A stretch of 11,690 nucleotides of DNA from Acidobacteriota bacterium. Lineage in GTDB: Bacteria > Acidobacteriota > Terriglobia > Acidoferrales > UBA7541. A program made the position numbers and the translations under genes. The notes beneath the pieces were generated by a model. It was not told where the DNA came from. It saw only the letters and a list, made by a program, of their open reading frames with translations, and did not search any database. The stretch is taken from assembly GCA_019239815.1 (NCBI GenBank), contig JAFAZL010000674.1:1-11690 (forward strand), written 5' to 3'. Numbering within the stretch: the first letter of the stretch is position 1; the number at the start of each line of letters is the position of its first letter. Of this stretch, positions 1 through 5,160 are shown in pieces.

Positions 1-405
1 TTCGGTAAAGCACGCATCGTCAAAGAGGGAACCGACGTCAGCATCATCACCTACGGTGCAATCGTCCACCGCGCCGAAGTCGCCGCCGCGCAGCTCCAGC
101 GCGAAGGCATCAACGTCGAAATCATCGATCTTCGCTCGCTGTCGCCCTACGATTGGGAAGCGATCGCCGCGACTGTCTGCAAAAATCATCGCGTCATCGT
201 CGCTTACGAAGATATGCGCAGCTTCGGCTACGGGGCCGAAATCGCCGCTCGCATCGGCGAAGAGCTTTTCTCTGAACTCGACGCCCCTGTTAAGCGCATC
301 GCCGCAATGGACACCTTCTGCGCCTACCAGCCCAAGCTCGAAGACATCATCCTGCCGCAGACCGAAACCATCGTCACCGCGGTCAAAGACATCCTCGACT
401 ACTGA
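1..405 (+). CDS. 2-oxoacid dehydrogenase E1 component, beta subunit (C-terminal part)
   Basis: Partial gene entering from the left edge in frame 1; 134 codons remain before TGA at 403-405. The fragment is the C-terminal transketolase-type domain of the thiamine-diphosphate-dependent E1 beta subunit, which with E1 alpha decarboxylates pyruvate or branched-chain 2-oxoacids and passes the acyl group to E2 in the cytosolic dehydrogenase complex. Visible family signatures are DVSIITYGA (residues 12-20 of the fragment), VEIIDLRSLSPYDWEAI (39-55), a conserved acidic segment VAYEDMRSFGYGAEIAARI and the terminal DTFCAYQPKLEDIILPQ. The SLSPYDWE and GYGAEIAARI segments resemble the branched-chain (2-oxoisovalerate) type more than classical pyruvate E1, but substrate cannot be fixed from this piece. 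In some bacteria alpha and beta are fused; the left edge hides that. Only 27 bases separate its stop from the end of the converging protoglobin gene. Confidence 0.9.
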   Translation, partial: FGKARIVKEGTDVSIITYGAIVHRAEVAAAQLQREGINVEIIDLRSLSPYDWEAIAATVCKNHRVIVAYEDMRSFGYGAEIAARIGEELFSELDAPVKRIAAMDTFCAYQPKLEDIILPQTETIVTAVKDILDY

Positions 406-432
406 CGGCGAATCAGTGCAGACGCCTTCAAC

Positions 433-1032
433 TCACCACAGTCCGTCGACTGCGTACGGTCTCGACCAGAGCGTAACGTGCAGCAGAACAGCTTTGGTCC
501 ACGCGCTTTCGAGCGCATCCAATTCGTTCGCATTCGGAACTTCCTCCGCGAAAAACTTCCGCACGGGAAGCACAATGGGGATAAATCCAATCAAATATCG
601 CATCGGCACCACTGGTGGTGTCGCCTTCCCATCGGTCTTGTTCTTCTTGGCCGGAGTGTGCCGCAACCCGATCTCCTCCTGATAGTTCAGCCAAGCTTGA
701 TCGTGCGGCCGAATTGCGACATCGACAACCCATTGCACGAATCGGCGTTTGACGCTGGCTTTATATGCGTCGTCCGGTTTGCCGTCGGGGCCGGCAAACC
801 ATTGCCATAGGTACGAGTACTTGGCGATGAGGGCTCGCCATGAATCCACCATCGCTTCCGCGTGCCTACGAAATAGATCTTCGTGTCGATGAAGCAGCGT
901 CGCATCGTCGGCCGACCACCCTACAGTCTCTTCCAACTGGTGAAGCTCGTCGAACGTCAGCGGAGAAATCGCGCTTCGGGCGCTGCCAAAGTCGTATCCG
1001 GGTATCACTGGCATCGCCGGAGTCTGGCTCAC
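433..1032 (-). CDS. Protoglobin (single-domain heme globin)
   Basis: 199-residue protein that follows the archaeal protoglobin of Methanosarcina acetivorans (195 residues) almost without gaps, with a constant offset of about five residues. Conserved features: N-terminal IPGY (10-13), distal-helix Trp65, SPDG-like turn GPDGK (81-85), E-helix Phe98, DQAWLNYQEEIGLRH (111-125) with proximal heme ligand His125, then KKNKTD (129-134), Phe150 and LWSRPY (188-193). The protein would bind heme and small gases (O2, CO, NO) in the cytosol; no transducer domain is attached. One notable change: the B10 Tyr next to the distal Trp is Arg66 here. The start is GTG at 1032-1030, preceded by a GGGGA Shine-Dalgarno (1044-1040, 7-nt spacer) inside the upstream gene. 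It overlaps the stop of the NIPSNAP gene by four bases (GTGA), indicating translational coupling. An in-frame ATG at codon 7 is a weaker alternative start. Recall of the reference sequence is from memory. Confidence 0.93.
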   Translation of the reverse strand: MSQTPAMPVIPGYDFGSARSAISPLTFDELHQLEETVGWSADDATLLHRHEDLFRRHAEAMVDSWRALIAKYSYLWQWFAGPDGKPDDAYKASVKRRFVQWVVDVAIRPHDQAWLNYQEEIGLRHTPAKKNKTDGKATPPVVPMRYLIGFIPIVLPVRKFFAEEVPNANELDALESAWTKAVLLHVTLWSRPYAVDGLW

Positions 1033-1355
1033 CGGTTCGTCCCCTTGGCTTCAACGCGCTGAATGATCGCTCTGTAAATCGACTGAATCGCCCGTTCCTT
1101 TGTTACCCGCTCGACATTCTCCTTGTGCTTAGGATGCGCCGCCAGTTTGGCGCGGTAGACTTCGTACTCAGCCATCGTGCCCACGTCGATGGTGGCGAAT
1201 GCTTCGCTCGTGGCACCAGCGAACTACGTCGGCGCGTAATAACCGGTGATCTTGCCGCCGCTCTCCGTGATCGGTGCTAACTCTGCGGCAGCGTATTCTT
1301 TCCAGGTGCTCAGCTTGTCCGGATCAATCGTGTATTTCAGAAATAAGGTATACAT
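1029..1355 (-). pseudogene. NIPSNAP-family protein gene interrupted by one in-frame TAG
   Basis: Read on the minus strand from ATG 1355-1353, the frame gives 43 residues, MYTLFLKYTIDPDKL... to GKITGYYAPT. It then meets TAG at 1226-1224 and continues in the same frame for 64 residues (FAGATSEAFATIDVGTM..., ending QRVEAKGTNR) to TGA at 1031-1029. Both halves read as one NIPSNAP/dimeric alpha-beta barrel protein of 108 residues: beta strand MYTLFLKYTI, the ESGGKITGYY strand-turn and the SEAFATIDVGTMAEYEVYRAKLAAHP segment. This is the family's usual small size. The stop sits in the short loop before FAG, where homologues keep a sense codon; AAG or CAG to TAG needs one base change. No frameshift is present. 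An AGGAG (about 13 nt upstream) is a weak ribosome site. Its end overlaps the protoglobin GTG start by four bases. It could be a recent pseudogene, a sequencing error, or a read-through gene; the sequence alone cannot decide. Confidence 0.8.
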
Positions 1356-1667
1356 ATTTGCTCGGCCGTCTCCTGCCAATTTTGCGTTTGCGTTCGTGAT
1401 AGCGCTGCAGTTTGCACCGTCGAATCATCGAATCGCGAACCAGTCGCTGTGTCGATACTGTAGGTTTTGGAGGCAGGATGAGAAGGGTGACAAATAGAGC
1501 CGAGCTTTATCGATCCAATCGGTGCTCGCCCAACAATCTTTGGCAACCTAAACCCCGATTTTGCATTGACATAACGCCTGACACGCGCGGCCTGAAGGAA
1601 ACTTTTTCTCCACCTCCCTCGTATCTAGTGGTAGAAATAGCCTGACCGGCTCTGTGGAGGTGCTTCC
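1356..1667. other. Gene-free divergent region between NIPSNAP and PspC genes
   Basis: 312 bases between the minus-strand NIPSNAP start and the plus-strand PspC start. I see no convincing gene on either strand. It must hold both promoters: an ECF-type candidate faces the PspC gene (1597-1626). For the minus direction only a poor sigma70-like candidate is visible around 1480-1512 (TTGGAT, 16-nt spacer, TATTTG on the minus strand), which I do not call separately. Confidence 0.6.
1597..1626 (+). promoter_or_regulatory. Candidate ECF-sigma promoter for the PspC gene
   Basis: GGAAAC at 1597-1602 followed by a T tract (to TTTTT), a 17-nt pyrimidine-rich spacer, then CGTATCT starting at 1620. This resembles the -35 GAAAC / -10 CGTA arrangement of RpoE/SigW-type ECF sigma factors (SigW spacing 16-17). 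A start near 1632-1634 would leave a leader of about 35 nt before the ATG at 1668, with the GGAGGT site inside it. An ECF sigma gene lies in the same window (10333 to 9620), but a direct link is inference. Confidence 0.45.
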
Positions 1668-2030
1668 ATGATTTGCGTGAACTGTCAGCGGCGCATCACC
1701 GACGGCTCCAACTTCTGCTACAACTGCGGCGCCAAGCAACCGCCTTCTCAACACGCCTTCGGCGCGGACTACGAAGCCGGCGGCAAAAAGCGCCTCGTCC
1801 GCAGCAGCACCGACAAGAAAATCGGCGGCGTTTGCGCCGGACTTGCCGATTATTTCGACGTGGATGTTACGATCGTGCGAGTCTGCTGGCTGCTCGCGTT
1901 CCTGCTCGGTGGCACTGGACTGCTCGCGTATGTGATCCTCTGGATCGCGCTGCCGCTCGCACCAACCGGCGTGAGCTATGCGCAGGCCCCGGCAGCAACG
2001 CCGGTAACGTCGCAACCAGTACCCCGCTAA
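1668..2030 (+). CDS. Zinc-ribbon PspC domain membrane protein
   Basis: 120 residues. The N-terminal zinc ribbon has ligands Cys3, Cys6, Cys17 and Cys20 (CVNC and CYNC). A linker leads to a PspC domain at about 41-97: [19 protein letters not shown], then [14 protein letters not shown] and a hydrophobic hairpin (about 72-96) forming one long or two short membrane passes, ending LWIALP. The tail is Pro/Ala rich. PspC proteins act in envelope-stress responses at the inner membrane; the zinc-ribbon fusion is a common stand-alone form with no proven partner. The start ATG has a strong GGAGGT at 1656-1661, 6-nt spacer. An ECF-type promoter candidate lies just upstream, which fits an envelope-stress role. 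No other psp genes are nearby. The gene is monocistronic and converges on the DoxX gene. Confidence 0.92.
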   Translation: MICVNCQRRITDGSNFCYNCGAKQPPSQHAFGADYEAGGKKRLVRSSTDKKIGGVCAGLADYFDVDVTIVRVCWLLAFLLGGTGLLAYVILWIALPLAPTGVSYAQAPAATPVTSQPVPR

Positions 2031-2046
2031 TCGCTGAATTCTAGTG

Positions 2047-2074
2047 GTAGGGGCGCGGACGTCCGCGCCCCTAC
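2047..2074. repeat. Perfect 28-bp palindrome between convergent genes
   Basis: Each arm is 14 bases: GTAGGGGCGCGGAC then its exact reverse complement, centred on 2060/2061. As RNA it would fold on either strand into a 12-bp, very GC-rich stem with an ACGT loop. It sits 16 bases after the PspC stop, and the DoxX stop codon (2073-2071) lies inside it, so it is placed to end transcription from both sides. There is no T tract on either side, so a classical intrinsic terminator is not fully formed. A dispersed REP-like palindrome is the main alternative. Confidence 0.75.
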
Positions 2075-2553
2075 TCGTCGTAGTCTCGATCCTTCTTTCG
2101 GCCCTTGTATTTGATTTTCGGCGGCTTGTAACTTCCGCCACCCGACCGCCCGCCTCCGCCCTCAAACACAAAATGATCGACCGAAATTAATCCCGCTCCC
2201 ACACTCGCCAACACCAAGCACGCCGTGGCCAGCGCCAGCGGAAACTCATAGTCCCGCACCGCATAAATCCCATGCACGCTGTGCACTTTCCAGAGCGCCA
2301 CGCTCATCTCCAGCGTGAGCAACAGAGCCGCAGGCCGCGCCAGCAAACCCACCAACAACAATCCGCCGCAAAATGTCTCGATCACCCCGGCTACTAGCAC
2401 GAAATACGCCGGCATCCCATGTTCGATGAACATCCTTTGCAAGTCCCCATGTGTGTGGGTCAGCTTGGGATACCCGTGAAAAACAAAAATAATCGCCAGC
2501 GCCACGCGCAATACCAGCAATGCCAACGGCTGTAACCGGTCGAAAAATTTCAC
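2071..2553 (-). CDS. DoxX-family integral membrane protein
   Basis: 160 residues. Family features are Arg16 in the first helix, the HGYPKL motif (26-31) after it, Glu59 in VIETFCGG, and four hydrophobic helices at about 9-27, 48-69, 72-89 and 104-125. DoxX proteins are small inner-membrane proteins, in some systems partners of quinone-linked oxidoreductases or of redox stress complexes; no substrate can be read here. The C-terminus after the last helix is unusual: a Gly-rich stretch (EGGGGRSGGGS, 131-141) and then a highly charged tail, Lys/Arg rich and ending DRDYDE. The start is GTG at 2553-2551, with GGAGA about 7 nt upstream on the minus strand. It stands alone, divergent from the SH3 gene. 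Confidence 0.88.
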   Translation of the reverse strand: MKFFDRLQPLALLVLRVALAIIFVFHGYPKLTHTHGDLQRMFIEHGMPAYFVLVAGVIETFCGGLLLVGLLARPAALLLTLEMSVALWKVHSVHGIYAVRDYEFPLALATACLVLASVGAGLISVDHFVFEGGGGRSGGGSYKPPKIKYKGRKKDRDYDE

Positions 2554-2935
2554 CGAATGTTCTCCACGGCGCTATGCACCTCGGTTCTGCCCTTCGCACC
2601 AAACTCTAGCAGCTTCCCGATTTTCTTCGACGTCAATTTCTCCAGCGCAGTTCACTTACACGCTCAGATGCGCATCACCGTCGGAAATTACGGCACAGCT
2701 TCGACCAGCATCGGTTTGCTCCACACCCGAATCGGTTACAATTAGTGCGACACAAAGATATCGCTCGGCCACACAGTTCAACCGCGCCGCCTTGAGTGGC
2801 AGGCGCGATTTCCGCAGCATCTGGAGCAAGTTCGCTCGTGGAATGTCCCCACAACAAGTATGCCGTGTTCGTTGGTGAAGTCTTCGACCAGTCACCAGTA
2901 AAAAGTCACCAGTCACGGCAATCCGGTCGCCTCGG
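2554..2935. other. Gene-free divergent region between DoxX and SH3 genes
   Basis: 382 bases with no supported gene. A sigma70-like TTACAAT (2736-2742), with a poor -35 (TTTGCT 2715-2720, 16-nt spacer), may drive the plus-strand SH3 gene with a leader of about 190 nt. A plus-strand reading frame from about 2746 to 2900 has protein-like composition but no start codon, and it ends in the repeat at 2890-2916; I do not call it a gene. A minus-strand promoter for DoxX is expected near 2600-2650, but I see no good match. Confidence 0.5.
2890..2916. repeat. Short direct repeat AGTCACCAGT
   Basis: AGTCACCAGT occurs at 2890-2899 and again at 2904-2913, separated by four A residues, and the second copy is followed by CAC. 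It lies 20 bases before the SH3 gene start. It could be a simple slippage product or a dispersed intergenic repeat unit; nothing shows protein binding. Confidence 0.55.
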
Positions 2936-4000
2936 ATGAGACGAAAACTCCTCGTCGCCATCCCGATTCTCATCGTTGTGGTGGTCGTTGCGTGGCTTCT
3001 GCGCCCCAAGCACGATTCCGTCGGCGACGGCTACATTAGCGAGCGCAGCGTCACGCTGTGGAGCAGCGTTGCGCAGGTGCGCGAGCCCGTGAACACGCTC
3101 CACTACGGCGATCACGTCGAAATCCTGGCGCGGCGCAACGACAATGTAAAAGTTCGAACCGCCAGCGGCGAAGTCGGATGGATCGACGGCCGCATACTCC
3201 TCGAGCCTTCGCTCTGGATGCGGAGTGCCAAGCTGCTTCAGCAAGCGCAAGCAATTCCGTCGCAAGCGCACGGCCGCACCAAGGTGCAGACCAATCTTCG
3301 CGTGCAGCCGGGACGGACCGAGCCACGCCTCTATCAATTCGGACGCGGCGTCCCGGTCGACGTCGTAGGCCGCGCTGTCAGCGACTGGGTGCAGACGACG
3401 GACGAAAAGGATACTGGGGCTGACGTTCCGGCCAAGAAAGAAGACTGGTATCTCGTCCGCGCGGTGGCGACCCGCCCGCCGGGAGAAACTGCGGCGCGCA
3501 CCGCGGAAACCAACACGACCACGCGCCCCGGCGACCAGAGCATTCCCATCGCGGGATGGGTCATCGCGCGTTTCGTCGAGCTCGATCTGCCCGACCCGGT
3601 TCGCGAAGGCATCAACTCGGCAAACGTCCGCGCCGTCGCCTGGTTTGAGCTCAATCGCGTGCCCGATCCGAGCGGCGAGAAGCCGCAGTATCTCGTCGCA
3701 GGCACCAAAGGTCCCGAGGGCCAGGCGTGCGATTTCACGACGCTCCGCGCGTACACCTGGGACGCACGGAAAAGCCGCTACGAGACCGCGTTCATCGAAA
3801 ACAATTTGTGCGGCGCGCTGCCGGTGATCGTCGGTAAGGACGCCAAAGGCGAGCCCGAATTCAAGTTTCACACTCTCGACGGCGACAAAGGAGAGCGCAC
3901 CTATCGACTGATTCAAACGGTGATCCGCCGCATTCGCGAGCCGGGCGAAACGCCGCAGAAATCAAGCCGCGCCAAGTCCTCAAAAGGAATATCGCGATAG
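2936..4000 (+). CDS. Membrane-anchored tandem SH3-like domain protein
   Basis: 354 residues. A short basic N-terminus (MRRK) and one hydrophobic helix (about 5-22) anchor the protein in the inner membrane with the rest outside; no lipobox Cys is present. The first bacterial SH3-like domain spans about 33-90 (ISERSVTLWSS, LHYGDHVEIL, VRTASGEVGWIDG). A second, larger one spans about 117-218 (TNLRVQPG, GVPVDVVG, DWYLVRA, IAGWVIARFVEL), with a Thr/Pro-rich insert near 181-203. A third, unassigned domain (about 228-333) begins VRAVAWFELNRV and contains Cys265 and Cys292, which may form a disulfide. Such SH3 domains often bind cell-wall peptides, so an envelope role is reasonable but unproven. The ribosome site is weak; the ATG at 2936 is chosen because it directly precedes the anchor helix. 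A hairpin (3996-4015) covers the stop codon. Confidence 0.82.
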   Translation: MRRKLLVAIPILIVVVVVAWLLRPKHDSVGDGYISERSVTLWSSVAQVREPVNTLHYGDHVEILARRNDNVKVRTASGEVGWIDGRILLEPSLWMRSAKLLQQAQAIPSQAHGRTKVQTNLRVQPGRTEPRLYQFGRGVPVDVVGRAVSDWVQTTDEKDTGADVPAKKEDWYLVRAVATRPPGETAARTAETNTTTRPGDQSIPIAGWVIARFVELDLPDPVREGINSANVRAVAWFELNRVPDPSGEKPQYLVAGTKGPEGQACDFTTLRAYTWDARKSRYETAFIENNLCGALPVIVGKDAKGEPEFKFHTLDGDKGERTYRLIQTVIRRIREPGETPQKSSRAKSSKGISR

Positions 4001-4015
4001 CGCCGCTGCGCTATC
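3996..4015 (+). terminator. Hairpin at the end of the SH3 gene
   Basis: GATAGCGC pairs with GCGCTATC across a CGCT loop, with the TAG stop inside the left arm. Only a weak CCTT follows, so it may be an inefficient terminator, an RNA-end stabiliser or a small dispersed palindrome. A related but shorter stem is found after the M20 gene (6776-6789). Confidence 0.4.
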
Positions 4016-4092
4016 ACCTTGCGGTGCCGCTCTGAACTTTTCCGCATCTATGAGATAGTTTCTGAACCGCAAGCTCTGGTCGGAGACATGCG

Positions 4093-5085
4093 ATGACGCT
4101 GCACATCAGCGAAGATGAAGTCCGCCGTCTGCTCACGATGCCGATGGCCGTCGAGGCCGTCGAAGACATCTCGCGCAAACAGGCCACCGGCGAAGTCGTC
4201 GTCCATCCGCGTCGCCGGTTTGAGTTTAACGGCGGCAATTTTTTCCACTACATGGCGGCCGCCGATCACACCGACGGTTTCATCGCCATGAAGCAATACA
4301 CCTACGTCCGTGGCAAGTTGCAATTCCTCGTTCCGCTTTACGAAATGGCCACCGGTAATCTGCTGGCGTTGATCGAGGCCGACTACATGGGCCAGCTTCG
4401 CACCGGCGCCGCGAGCGGGGTCGCCACAAAATATCTAGCGGCGCGCGACGCAAAGACCGCTGCCATCATTGGCACCGGCGGTCAGGCAAGAACGCAGCTC
4501 GAGGCCATCGCCGCGGTAAAGCCGCTCGAAATCGTGTACGCCTACGGCCGCGATCCCAAGCGACGAGAAGCCTTCTGCGAGAAGATGTCGAAGCGCATCG
4601 GCGTTCCAGTGCATGCCGCAGCATCGGCGAGCGAAGCGGTCCGCGCGGCGCACATCGTCTGTACGGCAACGACCGCTGCGAATCCAGTGGTCAAGGGCGC
4701 CGACCTCGAAACAGGCGTCCACATCAACGCGATCGGCGCAAATCACGCACATAAGCGTGAGCTCGACGATGAAGCCGTCGCGAGCGCCGACGTCATCGTC
4801 GTCGATTCGGTCGAGCAATCCCGCCAGGAAGCCGGCGATCTCATCATTGCATTTCATGGCGACGAATCCTGCTGGACCGGCGTGAAGCGTCTCTCCGACG
4901 TCGTTGCCGGTAAAGTGACCGGACGCACAAGCAACACTGAAGCGACACTCTTCAAATCAAACGGCATTGCTTCGTGGGACTTGGCGGTCGCGATGAAGGT
5001 CTACAAAGTGGCTCTCGCGAAAAACGTCGGCCGTGAGCTCCCGCTCTGGCACGACCACCAGTCGAAAATTGCTACCGACTACTAA
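4093..5085 (+). CDS. Ornithine cyclodeaminase/mu-crystallin family NAD(P)-dependent enzyme
   Basis: 330 residues, the usual family length. The N-terminal substrate domain has basic Arg40-42, Lys67 (IAMKQY) and Arg103 in RTGAASG (103-109). The Rossmann domain starts with VLAARDAKTAAII-like strand residues and has the nucleotide loop GTGGQA (127-132). The family segment INAIGANHAHKRELD (211-225) follows. In true ornithine cyclodeaminase the catalytic Asp lies in a GGDCPGKTE segment; the matching residue here is Asn217. The enzyme is therefore more likely a relative such as an imine/ketimine reductase or alanine-dehydrogenase-like enzyme than a proline-forming cyclodeaminase. The substrate is unknown. 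It is cytosolic, with no signal peptide. The start ATG has GGAGA at 4082-4086 with a 6-nt spacer. It sits between two envelope/exported proteins in the same direction, 92 bases after the SH3 gene; co-transcription is uncertain. Confidence 0.9.
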   Translation: MTLHISEDEVRRLLTMPMAVEAVEDISRKQATGEVVVHPRRRFEFNGGNFFHYMAAADHTDGFIAMKQYTYVRGKLQFLVPLYEMATGNLLALIEADYMGQLRTGAASGVATKYLAARDAKTAAIIGTGGQARTQLEAIAAVKPLEIVYAYGRDPKRREAFCEKMSKRIGVPVHAAASASEAVRAAHIVCTATTAANPVVKGADLETGVHINAIGANHAHKRELDDEAVASADVIVVDSVEQSRQEAGDLIIAFHGDESCWTGVKRLSDVVAGKVTGRTSNTEATLFKSNGIASWDLAVAMKVYKVALAKNVGRELPLWHDHQSKIATDY

Positions 5086-5120
5086 ACCACAAGATTTATC
5101 TCCCCGCCTCGCCTTCGCGC

Positions 5121-5126
5121 TATGAT
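5121..5126 (+). promoter_or_regulatory. Candidate -10 element for the M20 amidohydrolase gene
   Basis: TATGAT, one mismatch from the sigma70 -10 consensus, 34 bases before the chosen ATG at 5161; the -35 side is poor. An upstream in-frame ATG (5122-5124) lies inside this element, which argues against that longer start. Confidence 0.35.
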
Positions 5127-5160
5127 GCGCCACGCACTTTCCTGTGGTCGGGAGATCGAA

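Noticed and set aside
56..682. A 208-codon plus-strand frame across the E1 beta end and the protoglobin gene
   Set aside because: It is out of frame with the clear E1 beta sequence, is very rich in Ser/Pro/Arg, and overlaps two recognised genes.
2746..2900. Protein-like plus-strand frame in the DoxX-SH3 gap
   Set aside because: It opens right after a TAG, has no plausible start codon, and ends in a short direct repeat; support is too weak even for a remnant.
2906..3916. A 336-codon open frame on the minus strand opposite the SH3 gene
   Set aside because: It mirrors the codon pattern of the plus-strand gene, whose anchor helix and SH3 motifs are recognisable; the antisense protein has no recognisable motif. 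It is a GC-rich shadow frame.
5122..5160. Longer start for the M20 amidohydrolase
   Set aside because: The ATG lies inside a TATGAT -10-like element and would bury the signal peptide behind 13 extra residues; ATG 5161 has a good ribosome site.
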